Of a DNA stretch of 64,000 nt, positions 16,362 through 25,051 are shown in pieces. A program made the position numbers and the translations under genes. The DNA is taken from assembly GCF_012927355.1 (NCBI RefSeq), contig NZ_JABBGK010000004.1, positions 124,001-188,000 of the forward strand, in the 5' to 3' direction. The notes beneath the pieces are model-generated. The model worked only from the letters and a program-made list of their open reading frames with translations, searched no databases and was not told the origin of the DNA. Numbering within the stretch: position 1 is the first letter of the stretch; the number at the start of each line of letters is the position of its first letter. The DNA comes from Rhizobium terricola. GTDB lineage: Bacteria > Pseudomonadota > Alphaproteobacteria > Rhizobiales > Rhizobiaceae.

Positions 16362-17841
16362 AGTCCTGACTGCCGAGTTCATGCACGAATCCAACACCTT
16401 CAGCATCCGCAAGACCGGCATTCCCGAGTTCCAGCGTGAAACGCTGATGATGGGCGACGAGGCGATCGCCAAGCGCAGCCAGTCGAACACCGGGCTCGCC
16501 GGCGCGCTCGTCTGCCAGAAGGAGTTCGGCTGGGACATGCGCCATTCGGTCAGCGCCTGGACCGAGCCGTCGGGGCCCGTCACCGTCGAAGCCTATGAGT
16601 TCCTGACGGGCAAGATCATCGAAGCCGCCAAGGCCGAGAAGTTCGACGGCATCCTGCTTTGCCTGCACGGTGCGATGGTCGCCGAGCACACGGACGACGG
16701 CGAAGGTGAACTGCTCGAGCGCCTGCGGGCCGTCGTCGGCCCGGATCTGCCGATTGCGGTCACGCTCGACCTGCACGCCAACGTGACGAAGCGCATGTGC
16801 GCGCTTGCCCAGATCCTCGTCTCCTACAAGACCTATCCGCATATCGACCTGCGGGAGACCGCCTACCACGCCGGCAGCCTGCTCGACCGCACGATGAAGG
16901 GCGAGATCGCACCGAAGACGCTGCGCATTCAGCTGCCGATGCTCGAAGAGGCAAATGGCGGCCGCACCGACGTCGGCGCCATGGTGGAACGGATCGCCAA
17001 GGCACGCGCTTATGAGAAGAGCGAGCCGGGTGCACTCGCCGTCAGCATCAACGGCGCCTTCCCGGAAGCCGACATCCCCGAGGTCGGCCCGACGGTCCTC
17101 GTCACCTATGATGGCGATCCGGCCCGCCACCAGGCCTTCGCCGAGACGCTGGCCGACGACATCTGGGAAAAGCGTCACGACGTGATGAACACCTTCCACC
17201 CTGTGGAGACTGTCGCCGAGATGGCGCGTACCTATCCCAAGTCCAACGGTCCGCTGATCATTGCCGACTATGCCGACAACCCGGGCGGCGGTTCCTATGG
17301 CGACTCCACCAACCTGCTCAAGGCCATGCTGGAGGCGGGCGTCGACGATGCAGCCTTTGGTCCGATGGTGGACCCCGAGGCCGCGGCCGCACTCGCTGCC
17401 GAGGGCGAAGGTGCGACGGTCACCATCGCCATCGGCGGCAAGACCGATCCGCGTTTCGGTGGCGAACCGCTGACCGTGACGGGCACGATCCGTCTGGTCA
17501 GCAACGGCCACTTCGTCGGTGACGGCCCAATGGTCGGCGGCCTGGAACAGAGCTACGGTACCAGTGCCGTGCTGGTCGTCGACGGCATCGAGGTGCTGGT
17601 GACGAGCGTCCCCCTGCAGATGCTTGATCTCCAGCAGTTCCGCGCCTTCGGCATCGACCCGGCGAAAAAACGCGTGGTGGGCCTGAAGTCGATGCAGCAT
17701 TTCCGCGCCGCCTTCGAGCCGATCGCCAGCAAGGTCGTGGTCTGCGACAGCGGTGCGCTCTGCACGCTCGATTATGCCCGACTGCCCTACAAGAAGATTC
17801 CGCGGCCGATCTTTCCGCTCGACAGGGACATGGTGCGCTGA
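16351..17841 (+). CDS. M81 family (MlrC-like) metallopeptidase
   Basis: This 496-residue protein of the M81/MlrC family is named after microcystinase C, which degrades linearised microcystin. The proposed zinc-binding set is present: D140 and H142 in VTLDLHANVT and H164 in TYPHIDLRE, the same 2- and 22-residue spacing as in MlrC. A LHGAMVAEHTDDGEG segment is conserved. The start overlaps the ATPase gene by 11 nt. With a peptide-type importer and an amine/imino-acid oxidase in the operon, a role in breaking down an imported peptide or peptide-like compound is likely; the true substrate is unknown. Confidence 0.85.
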   Translation: MPFKVLTAEFMHESNTFSIRKTGIPEFQRETLMMGDEAIAKRSQSNTGLAGALVCQKEFGWDMRHSVSAWTEPSGPVTVEAYEFLTGKIIEAAKAEKFDGILLCLHGAMVAEHTDDGEGELLERLRAVVGPDLPIAVTLDLHANVTKRMCALAQILVSYKTYPHIDLRETAYHAGSLLDRTMKGEIAPKTLRIQLPMLEEANGGRTDVGAMVERIAKARAYEKSEPGALAVSINGAFPEADIPEVGPTVLVTYDGDPARHQAFAETLADDIWEKRHDVMNTFHPVETVAEMARTYPKSNGPLIIADYADNPGGGSYGDSTNLLKAMLEAGVDDAAFGPMVDPEAAAALAAEGEGATVTIAIGGKTDPRFGGEPLTVTGTIRLVSNGHFVGDGPMVGGLEQSYGTSAVLVVDGIEVLVTSVPLQMLDLQQFRAFGIDPAKKRVVGLKSMQHFRAAFEPIASKVVVCDSGALCTLDYARLPYKKIPRPIFPLDRDMVR

Positions 17842-17864
17842 AGACCGGCGCCGGAGGAAACGAC

Positions 17865-18992
17865 ATGGAAATCTTCGACGTTGCCGTCGTGGGAGGCGGC
17901 ATCGCCGGTGCATCCTTCGCCTATCGGGTAGCCGGGCGCCGATCGCTCGTGCTGCTCGAGGCGGAGGCGCAGGTCGGCTATCATTCGACCGGCCGTTCGG
18001 CCGCGGAATTCTCGCGGCAGTTCCAGAACGAAACGACCGGCCTGCTCGCGGACGCATCCTATGACTTCCTGTCGAGCCCTCCGGAGGGTTTCGCCGATGT
18101 GCCGCTGCTCATTCCCCGCGGCAATCTGGTGATTGCGACCGAGGACCGCCTGCCCCAGCTGGACGCGGCCTTTCGCGAAGTGATCGGAACGTCGCCGGAA
18201 ACCCGCCGGGTATCCACGGACGAGGCGATCGCCGTGGTTCCCTTCCTGCGCGGCGACTACATGGCCGGGGCCTTCTATGATCCCGCCTGCTGGGACATGG
18301 AGGTCGAAAGCATCCTGCAAGGCTATCTGCGCGCCGCCCGCCGCGCCGGCGCGGATATCCGCACGGGCGCGCCCGTTACAGTCGTCAAGCGGGAGAACAA
18401 CGCCTACCGCCTGGAAACGCCGCAAGGACCAGTCTTTGCCCGGCGCATCGTCAACACCGCCGGGGCTTGGGCGGACAGGCTCGCCGAACTGTCCGGCCTC
18501 GAACCGCTCGGCATCGTGCCGCATCGCCGCACGGCCATCACCGTCGACGTTCCGGACGAATACGATCTGGGACCCATGCCCGGCGTCAACGAGGTCGACG
18601 AGGATTTCTATTTCAAGCCGGAGGCGGGAAAGCTGATGGTCTCACCGGCCGACGCGACCCCCAGCATGCCCTGCGACGCCCAGCCGGAAGACATCGACGT
18701 CGCCTATGCCGCGCATTTTCTCGAGCAGTCGACCACGCTTCCGGTGAAGAGCATTTCGCACAAGTGGGCGGGTCTGCGCTCCTTCGCTCCCGACAAGCAT
18801 CAGGTCGTCGGTTTCGACCCCCGCGATCCCAATTTCTTCTGGCTGGCCGGGCAGGGCGGCAGCGGCATCCTGACATCGCCGGCGCTGTCGGAATGGGCGG
18901 CAGGCGTGTTTCTTGACGGCGCGCCTCCGGAGCACCTGACCCGGCTCGGGCTTAACGCCGGAACCTTCCTGCCGGCCCGTCTCGGCGCTTGA
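17865..18992 (+). CDS. FAD-dependent oxidoreductase, DAO/DadA-like
   Basis: This 375-residue flavoprotein of the D-amino acid oxidase family has the N-terminal dinucleotide-binding motif VVGGGIAGASFAYRVAG and the GRSAAEFSRQF region for FAD contact. The C-terminal GLRSFAPDKHQVVGFDP and GQGGSGILTSPAL segments are also family traits. It probably oxidises the C-N bond of an amino or imino acid released by the upstream peptidase. It is the last gene of the RpiR-led operon and is followed by a strong terminator. Confidence 0.88.
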   Translation: MEIFDVAVVGGGIAGASFAYRVAGRRSLVLLEAEAQVGYHSTGRSAAEFSRQFQNETTGLLADASYDFLSSPPEGFADVPLLIPRGNLVIATEDRLPQLDAAFREVIGTSPETRRVSTDEAIAVVPFLRGDYMAGAFYDPACWDMEVESILQGYLRAARRAGADIRTGAPVTVVKRENNAYRLETPQGPVFARRIVNTAGAWADRLAELSGLEPLGIVPHRRTAITVDVPDEYDLGPMPGVNEVDEDFYFKPEAGKLMVSPADATPSMPCDAQPEDIDVAYAAHFLEQSTTLPVKSISHKWAGLRSFAPDKHQVVGFDPRDPNFFWLAGQGGSGILTSPALSEWAAGVFLDGAPPEHLTRLGLNAGTFLPARLGA

Positions 18993-19016
18993 AAGCTTCA
19001 CCCGGAAGCCGGGCAA

Positions 19017-19057
19017 ACGGAAGTGCGGGATGTCGGTCCCGCGCTTCCGTATTTTTT
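19017..19057 (+). terminator. Rho-independent terminator of the RpiR/ABC/MlrC operon
   Basis: The outer stem ACGGAAG/CTTCCGT continues into the inner stem GCGGGA/TCCCGC around a 6-nt loop, with one T-G wobble between the two parts, followed by six T residues (19052-19057). This is a classical intrinsic terminator 24 bp after the oxidoreductase stop. Confidence 0.9.
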
Positions 19058-19086
19058 GTCGTCATACCTGTCGCCGGCTGATCGGC

Positions 19087-20709
19087 TCAGCTTCTCAGGC
19101 CCGGCGCCTCGTGGCCGGTGCGCGCCACATATTCGGTGTAACCCCCACCGTACTGGAAGGCGCCTTCAGGGGTGAGTTCCAGCACCCGGTTCGAAAGCTC
19201 GGCCAGGAAGTGGCGATCGTGGCTGACGAACAGCATCGTGCCCTCATACTGGGACAGCGCCTTGATCAGCATTTCCTTGGTATCGAGATCGAGGTGGTTG
19301 GTCGGCTCGTCGAGGACGAGCAGGTTCGGCGGGTCGAACAGCATGATCGCCATCACCAGACGCGCCTTCTCGCCGCCGGACAGCACCCGGCAACGCTTTT
19401 CGATATCATCACCGGAGAAGCCGAAACAGCCCGCGAGCGCCCTGAGCGGCGCCTGACCGGCCCGGGGGAAGGTGCTTTCCAGCGTTTCGAAGATGGTCAT
19501 GTCTCCGTCGAGAATGTCCATGGCGTGCTGGGCGAAGTAACCCATCTTCACGCTCGCACCGATGCTGACCGTTCCCTGGTCGGGCTTGGATTCGCCGGCG
19601 ACCAGCTTCAGCAACGTCGACTTGCCCGCGCCGTTGACGCCCATGATGCACCAGCGCTCCTTGCGCCGGACCATGAAATCGAAACCGTCGTAGACCACCC
19701 GCTGTCCATACGTCTTGTGGACGTTCTTCAGGTTGATCACGTCTTCGCCCGAACGCGGCGCCGGCTGGAATTCGAAGGCCACGACCTGACGCCGCTTCGG
19801 CGGTTCGACGCGCTCGATCTTGTCGAGCTTCTTCACCCGGCTCTGGACCTGTGCGGCATGGCTGGCTCGGGCCTTGAAGCGTTCGATGAACTTGATTTCC
19901 TTGGCCAGCATCGCCTGCTGCCGCTCGAACTGCGCCTGCTGCTGCTTTTCGTTCTGCGCCCGCTGCTGCGCATAGAACTCGTAGTCGCCGGAATAGCTGT
20001 TGAGCGAGCCCGCGTCGATCTCGATGATCTTGTTGACGATGCGGTTCATGAACTCGCGGTCGTGCGAGGTCATCAGCAGCGCGCCGTCATAACCTTTGAG
20101 AAACTGTTCCAGCCAGATCAGGCTCTCGAGATCGAGATGGTTTGAGGGTTCGTCGAGCAGCATCACATCGGGGCGCATCAGCAGGATGCGGGCAAGCGCC
20201 ACGCGCATCTTCCAGCCACCGGAAAGTTTGCCCACGTCGCCGTCCATCATCTCCTGGCTGAAGCTGAGGCCGGCAAGCACCTCGCGCGCGCGCCCCTCCA
20301 GGCCGTAACCGTCCAGCTCCTCGTAGCGCGCCTGAACCTCGCCGTAGCGCTCGATGATCTGGTCCATTTCGTCGAGACGGTCGGGATCGACCATGGCGGC
20401 CTCAAGGTCGCGAAGCTCGGCGGCGACGACGCTGACAGGCCCGGCCCCATCCATCACCTCGGCGACAGCGCTTCGGCCGGACATCTCGCCGACATCCTGG
20501 TTGAAGTAGCCGATGGTGACGCCGCGCTCGACCGAGACCTGCCCCTCGTCGGGAAGCTCCTGCCCCGTGACCATGCGGAAGATGGTCGTCTTTCCCGCAC
20601 CGTTCGGCCCGACGAGGCCGATCTTCTCGCCCTTGTTCAGGGCGGCGGATGCTTCGAGGAAGAGGATGCGGTGGCTGAGCTGCTTGCTGATGTTTTCGAT
20701 GCGTATCAT
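19087..20709 (-). CDS. ABC-F family ATPase (ribosome-associated type)
   Basis: This 540-residue soluble protein has two ABC ATPase domains and no membrane segments. Walker A motifs are GPNGAGKTT and GVNGAGKST; signatures are LSGGWKMR and LSGGEKAR. The domains are joined by a charged linker of about 80 residues rich in Q, R and K (QQRAQNEKQQQAQFERQQ), the P-site tRNA-interaction motif region of ABC-F proteins. Such proteins act on ribosomes as translation factors or give antibiotic protection. Subfamily cannot be fixed here (YbiT/Uup/EttA-like). It appears monocistronic. Confidence 0.9.
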   Translation of the reverse strand: MIRIENISKQLSHRILFLEASAALNKGEKIGLVGPNGAGKTTIFRMVTGQELPDEGQVSVERGVTIGYFNQDVGEMSGRSAVAEVMDGAGPVSVVAAELRDLEAAMVDPDRLDEMDQIIERYGEVQARYEELDGYGLEGRAREVLAGLSFSQEMMDGDVGKLSGGWKMRVALARILLMRPDVMLLDEPSNHLDLESLIWLEQFLKGYDGALLMTSHDREFMNRIVNKIIEIDAGSLNSYSGDYEFYAQQRAQNEKQQQAQFERQQAMLAKEIKFIERFKARASHAAQVQSRVKKLDKIERVEPPKRRQVVAFEFQPAPRSGEDVINLKNVHKTYGQRVVYDGFDFMVRRKERWCIMGVNGAGKSTLLKLVAGESKPDQGTVSIGASVKMGYFAQHAMDILDGDMTIFETLESTFPRAGQAPLRALAGCFGFSGDDIEKRCRVLSGGEKARLVMAIMLFDPPNLLVLDEPTNHLDLDTKEMLIKALSQYEGTMLFVSHDRHFLAELSNRVLELTPEGAFQYGGGYTEYVARTGHEAPGLRS

Positions 20710-20877
20710 GGACCGGACAGGAAACTGGAGAGCGGGGACTGCGGATTTGCGGCGCCCTTATGTCATGCCTCGCGCGGCATGTCGAAACCTATCGCACCAC
20801 TTTGACGGCCCGGTAACACGGGTTTCCTTGCCGAGCGACGGATCAAATCGCGATCATGCATCGATGCCGTTTTGCCC

Positions 20878-20907
20878 GACATGCTGCGTTAATGCAGCGG
20901 ACATGTC
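20878..20907. promoter_or_regulatory. Palindromic putative enhancer (UAS) for the sigma-54 activator
   Basis: A 30-bp imperfect palindrome has outer arms GACATG/CATGTC and inner arms CTGC/GCAG. Its core ATGCTGCGTTAATGCAG (20881-20897) matches 15 of 17 positions of a site at 28811-28827 upstream of the P450 operon. It ends about 65 bp before the -24/-12 element, a normal enhancer distance. Confidence 0.5.
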
Positions 20908-20970
20908 GAAGCAGAATTAACGTTTCCCGCAAACAACTGACAAAGAAGAGAAATTCGACGCGGCACAGGC

Positions 20971-20986
20971 TGGCATGCGTCTTGCG
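20971..20986 (+). promoter_or_regulatory. Sigma-54 promoter for the polyamine-type ABC operon
   Basis: TGGCATG-CGTC-TTGCG has the GG-N10-GC spacing of RpoN -24/-12 elements. The binding-protein ATG lies about 100 bp downstream. Confidence 0.7.
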
Positions 20987-21088
20987 TTGCAGCATCGTGT
21001 CCCAGGAGCGATCCCGAGGACCCAAAAGAACCGTCGGCAGAAACGGTCGAAAAATGCACGTTAAGAATAATCCAGAAAGGGAACCGAA

Positions 21089-22153
21089 ATGAAAAAGCAT
21101 ATTGGCCCGGGCCGTCGTCTGCTCGCCCTCGTCTCCGCATTGGCAATTGCCGCCCCTTCCGTCGCAGCTTCGGCTGAACTCAATATTCTGACCTGGGAAG
21201 GCTATGCCGACCCGTCTTTCATCTCCAAGTTCGAGGAATCGTCCGGTTGCAAGACGACGTCGACCTATGTCGGCTCGAATGACGACTTTGCCCCCAAGCT
21301 TGCGGCAGGCGGCGGCGTCTATGACATCATCGTCCCTTCGATCGACACGATCGGGCTTATGCGCCAGGCCGGATTCGTAGAGCCGATTGACACCGCCAAG
21401 ATCGAAGGCTGGTCCGACGTCTATCCGGAATTCTCCGGCGCGAACGACGTCTCGGCCGAGGGCTCGGTTTGGTCCGTTCCGCTCGTCTGGGGATCGATTT
21501 CGCTGATGTATCGCGCCGACAAGATCGATCCGAAGCCGGATTCGATCGGCGTACTTTTCGACGAGAAGTACAAGGGCAAGATCGCCATGTGGGACGACAA
21601 GTCGTCGCTCTACTGGACCGCTCGCCTGCTCGGCTACGAGAACATCTACGACCTGACCGACGAACAGCTCGAGGCGGTCAAGCAGAAGCTGATCGCGCAG
21701 AAGCCGCTGATCCGCAAGTACTGGGCGACCGCTGGCGAACTCACCGAACTCTACGCCAACCAGGAAGTCTGGGTCTCCAACACCTGGACCGGGCTGCAGA
21801 GCAAGGACGTAAACGCCCTCAAGAAGGGCTTCGAGGTCGTCGAGTTCACGCCGAAGGAAAAGGCCGAGGGCTGGATGGACTCCATGCAGCTCGTCAAGGG
21901 CAGCGCCAACAGCGAATGCGCCTATAAGTTCTTCTCCTTCATGCTGTCGGCCGAGGGCCAGTGCGGCATCGTCGGCTCGACGGGCTACTTCCCGGTCAAC
22001 CCGAAATCCGTCTCCGGCTGCCTGACCGGCGCCGACGCGGAAGCCAAGAAGGTCAACAACATCGAGTTCGTGAAGAGCCTCGTGATGTGGCAGATGCCGG
22101 CACGCCTCGACAAGTATCTCGAGGTCTGGAACGCCGTGAAGGCGGCTCCCTGA
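21089..22153 (+). CDS. ABC transporter substrate-binding protein, spermidine/putrescine (PotD) family
   Basis: This 354-residue periplasmic binding protein has a clear Sec signal peptide with probable cleavage after VAASA near residue 29, giving a mature N-terminus ELNILTWEGYADPSF typical of PotD-like proteins. AGAAAGGGAA precedes the ATG at 21089. It heads an importer operon (ATPase, two permeases). Family members bind polyamines and also other amines or organic cations, so the ligand is open; the nearby P450/glutamyl-ligase genes suggest an amine. Confidence 0.9.
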   Translation: MKKHIGPGRRLLALVSALAIAAPSVAASAELNILTWEGYADPSFISKFEESSGCKTTSTYVGSNDDFAPKLAAGGGVYDIIVPSIDTIGLMRQAGFVEPIDTAKIEGWSDVYPEFSGANDVSAEGSVWSVPLVWGSISLMYRADKIDPKPDSIGVLFDEKYKGKIAMWDDKSSLYWTARLLGYENIYDLTDEQLEAVKQKLIAQKPLIRKYWATAGELTELYANQEVWVSNTWTGLQSKDVNALKKGFEVVEFTPKEKAEGWMDSMQLVKGSANSECAYKFFSFMLSAEGQCGIVGSTGYFPVNPKSVSGCLTGADAEAKKVNNIEFVKSLVMWQMPARLDKYLEVWNAVKAAP

Positions 22154-22174
22154 GCACCGATCAGGACGACCCCG

Positions 22175-22201
22175 ATCACCGCCGGTCATTCCGGCGGTGA
22201 T
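22175..22201 (+). terminator. Stem-loop between binding-protein and ATPase genes
   Basis: A perfect 11-bp stem ATCACCGCCGG / CCGGCGGTGAT with a 5-nt loop lies in the 86-bp gap after the binding-protein stop. It lacks a long T-run, so it is more likely an attenuating or RNA-stabilising element that keeps binding-protein levels above those of the membrane parts than a full terminator. Confidence 0.5.
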
Positions 22202-22239
22202 TTCCGCTGTTCATATTCGACTCGCTCAAGGACCTGCCT

Positions 22240-23358
22240 ATGGCATTGCAACCCATCGTGACCCTGGAAAACGTCGTGAAGGCCTACGGGAACTTCACCG
22301 CGCTCCACAACATCAACCTCGAAATCGGCACCGGTGAATTCGTCACCCTGCTCGGCCCGTCCGGCTGCGGCAAGACGACGACGCTTCGCCTCATCGGAGG
22401 CTTCGAAACCGCGGATCAGGGCCGCATCACATTGGCAGGTTCGGACGTGACGCAAGAGCCGCCCTATCGCCGCGACATCAACACGGTGTTCCAGGACTAT
22501 GCCTTGTTCCCCCACATGACCGTGGCCGAAAATGTTGCTTACGGGCTGACGGTCCGTGCCAACCGCAAGCCGAAGGAAGAGCGTGTCAGGCGCACAGCCG
22601 ATGCGCTTGCGCTGGTCGGTCTCGCCGACAAGGCCGACCGCATGCCCCAGCAACTTTCCGGCGGTCAGCGCCAGCGTGTGGCGATGGCCCGTGCACTGGT
22701 GCGCCAGCCGAAAGTGCTGCTGCTCGACGAACCGCTCTCGGCGCTCGACGTGAAGCTGCGCGAAGCCATGCAGGTCGAGCTGAAGCATCTCCACCAGAAA
22801 CTCGGCATCACCTTCCTGATGGTGACCCACGACCAGGAAGAAGCACTGGTGCTGTCGGATCGCATCGCGGTGATGCAGGGCGGCCGCATCGCCCAGATCG
22901 GCTCGCCGTCCGAGCTGTACGATCGCCCGGCAACCCCGTATGTCGCCGATTTCATCGGCGCCGCCAATCTGCTTGCCTGCACCTTCGCCGGCAGGGATAA
23001 CGGACACACCAAGGTCCGGTTGCCGGATGGCAGCGTGATATCGGGGATCGAGGTCCAGCCGCAGGCCGGACTCAAGGAGGGTGACCGGGCATTGATCGCG
23101 ATCCGCCCCGAGCGCATGCAGGCCGGTCCTGCACCGGAAGGAAGCTCGACATTGGCCGCGACCGTCGTCAACCAGCTCTTCCACGGTGGCCGTTTCCAGA
23201 TCGAACTCAAGCTCAACGGCGTCGAGGCACCGATCTTCGTCGACATCCCCCGCAGCACCGTTACAGCCGACGGCAGCGTTCCCCAGCCCGGAAACCGCAT
23301 TGCCTTCCACGTCGCCCCGCTCGACGTGCTGGTCTATCGAGCGGAGGACGCTGCATGA
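22240..23358 (+). CDS. ABC transporter ATP-binding protein, PotA family
   Basis: This 372-residue ATPase has Walker [10 protein letters not shown], signature LSGGQRQR and Walker B LLLDEPLSALD, followed by a C-terminal TOBE-type regulatory domain (about residues 280-365). It powers the polyamine-type importer. Its stop overlaps the first permease gene by 4 nt, so the ATPase and permease are translationally coupled. Confidence 0.93.
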   Translation: MALQPIVTLENVVKAYGNFTALHNINLEIGTGEFVTLLGPSGCGKTTTLRLIGGFETADQGRITLAGSDVTQEPPYRRDINTVFQDYALFPHMTVAENVAYGLTVRANRKPKEERVRRTADALALVGLADKADRMPQQLSGGQRQRVAMARALVRQPKVLLLDEPLSALDVKLREAMQVELKHLHQKLGITFLMVTHDQEEALVLSDRIAVMQGGRIAQIGSPSELYDRPATPYVADFIGAANLLACTFAGRDNGHTKVRLPDGSVISGIEVQPQAGLKEGDRALIAIRPERMQAGPAPEGSSTLAATVVNQLFHGGRFQIELKLNGVEAPIFVDIPRSTVTADGSVPQPGNRIAFHVAPLDVLVYRAEDAA

Positions 23359-24224
23359 AGGCCCGCACCCGCAACAAGGCGAGCTTCTGGCTGCTCTTCT
23401 CCGTACCCCTTCTCTGGACCCTGGTCTTCCTCATCCTCCCCTATGCCTCGATGGCAATGATGAGTTTCTGGGAGCGGAAATTTCCGCTGTTCGTCCCCGC
23501 CTTTCAGCTCGGCAACTACCTCCAACTCTTCTATGACCCGCAATACTCGACAGTCATCCTCAGAACCCTGAAGATCGCGGCACTCGTCACTCTCTACTCC
23601 GTCGCGCTCGGTTATCCCCTCGCCTATTTCCTCGTCTTCACCATCCGCTCCGAGAAACTGCGCACCCTCCTCTACATGTGCGTGGTGGTGCCGCTGTGGG
23701 TGTCCTACCTGCTGCGCGCCTACACCTGGAAGATCATCCTTGGCACGGATGGCGCACTGAACTCCGCCCTCCTCTGGCTGGGCCTGATCGACCAGCCGCT
23801 GGACATCTTTCTCTACAACCAGGCGGCCATGGTCATCACGCTGACCTATATCTTCATCCCCTTCATGGTGATGCCGATCTTCACCGCGTTGGAGCGCATT
23901 CCCTCGAACCTGATCGAGGCGTCGCAGGATCTCGGCGCCGGCCCGTTCGAAACCTTCATGCGGGTCATCATGCCGCTGTCGACGGCAGGCGTCGTGGCTG
24001 GCGCCACGATGACCTTCTGCCTGTCCTTCGGCGACTTCGTGGCCCCGGTCCTGGTCGGTGGCCCGAGCGGCACGATGGTCGCGACCGTTCTGCAAAGCCA
24101 GTTCGGCGCAGCCCTCAACTGGCCGCTCGGCTCGGCGCTCGCCGTCGTCCTGTTCACTCTGGTCCTGGTCGTGCTGCAGATTTCCAGCAGACTCGATCGG
24201 GCCGGCCGCGTTTCGATGGGTTGA
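23355..24224 (+). CDS. ABC transporter permease, PotB type
   Basis: This 289-residue permease has about six membrane segments and an EAA loop (EASQDLGAGPFETFMRVIMP). Its N-terminus KARTRNKASFWLLFSVPLL is typical of PotB-class proteins. The start overlaps the ATPase stop; the second permease follows 11 bp later. Confidence 0.92.
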   Translation: MKARTRNKASFWLLFSVPLLWTLVFLILPYASMAMMSFWERKFPLFVPAFQLGNYLQLFYDPQYSTVILRTLKIAALVTLYSVALGYPLAYFLVFTIRSEKLRTLLYMCVVVPLWVSYLLRAYTWKIILGTDGALNSALLWLGLIDQPLDIFLYNQAAMVITLTYIFIPFMVMPIFTALERIPSNLIEASQDLGAGPFETFMRVIMPLSTAGVVAGATMTFCLSFGDFVAPVLVGGPSGTMVATVLQSQFGAALNWPLGSALAVVLFTLVLVVLQISSRLDRAGRVSMG

Positions 24225-24235
24225 AGGAGATCACC

Positions 24236-25018
24236 ATGCACAAACTCATCTGGTGGCAGAAAAGTCTGGTCGGCGTCGCAATCGGAACCCTGCTGTTCCT
24301 CTACGTCCCCGTCGCAATCCTGATCCTGTTCTCCTTCAACGACAGCCCGGTAACCTCCTTCCCGCTCTCAGGCTTCACCTGGGGCTGGTACGAGAAGGTC
24401 TTCTCCAACCAGGCCCTACTGCAGGCGCTGGTGAACAGCCTTCTCGTCGCGATCTCGGCCACCGCGCTGACCATCGTGATCGGAGTGCCGGCGGCATTGG
24501 CGCTGGACCGTTATCCCTTCATCGGCAAACAGCTGTTCAAGAACACGATCCTCTTGCCGCTTTCCCTGCCCGGCATCGTGACGGGCATCGCGATGCTGAA
24601 CTTCTACAAGCAGATCGGCCTTCCCCAGAGCCTCGGCGCGGTCGTGATCGGCCATGCCACCGCGCTGGTCGGCATCGTGGTCGGGCAGGTTCTGGCACGG
24701 CTGGAAAAGGTGAACCGCAATCTTGCGGAGGCGAGCTCCGATCTCGGCGCGACGGGCGTGGAGACATTCCTCCATGTGACCCTGCCGAACATCCGGTCGG
24801 CCATCATCGGTTCGGCGCTCCTTTGCTTCACGCTGTCCTTCGACGAAATCCCGGTGACGTACTTCCTGACCGGTCGCGATGTGACGCTGCCGATGTACAT
24901 CTACTCGACGCTGCGGCGCGGCATCACCCCCGAGATCAATGCGATCGGCGCGCTGATCGTCGTGGCTTCGCTTGCACTGATCCTGAGTTCGGTAAGCCTG
25001 CTGCGACAGAAGCAATAG
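24236..25018 (+). CDS. ABC transporter permease, PotC type
   Basis: This 260-residue second permease has the VPVAILILFSFNDSP segment after the first membrane span and the EAA loop EASSDLGATGVETFLHVTLP. The ATG at 24236 has AAGGAGA upstream. It is the last gene of the importer operon and is followed by a bidirectional hairpin before the convergent sigma-54 activator gene. Confidence 0.92.
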   Translation: MHKLIWWQKSLVGVAIGTLLFLYVPVAILILFSFNDSPVTSFPLSGFTWGWYEKVFSNQALLQALVNSLLVAISATALTIVIGVPAALALDRYPFIGKQLFKNTILLPLSLPGIVTGIAMLNFYKQIGLPQSLGAVVIGHATALVGIVVGQVLARLEKVNRNLAEASSDLGATGVETFLHVTLPNIRSAIIGSALLCFTLSFDEIPVTYFLTGRDVTLPMYIYSTLRRGITPEINAIGALIVVASLALILSSVSLLRQKQ

Positions 25019-25027
25019 GTAAAGATC

Positions 25028-25051
25028 GGTCCCGGCGTTCGCGTCGGGACC
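25028..25051. terminator. Bidirectional hairpin between convergent operons
   Basis: GGTCCCGGCG / CGTCGGGACC form a 10-bp stem with one wobble pair, closed by a TTCG tetraloop. It lies exactly between the permease stop (25018) and the stop of the convergent activator gene (25052). Confidence 0.7.

Larger units (their letters stand above)
20710..21088. other. 379-bp divergent intergenic region between ABC-F gene and polyamine-type ABC operon
   Basis: No credible gene is seen here. Near the ABC-F start is a palindrome ATGCC-TCGCGC-GGCAT (about 20763-20778). The right half carries the 30-bp palindrome and the sigma-54 promoter listed separately. The predicted transcript for the binding-protein gene would start near 20997, leaving a leader of about 90 nt. 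Confidence 0.6.

Noticed and set aside
23745..23760. TGGCACGGATGGCGCA inside the PotB-type gene as a sigma-54 promoter
   Set aside because: GG and GC are correctly spaced, but the TT before GC is missing and the site lies within a coding region in the middle of an operon.
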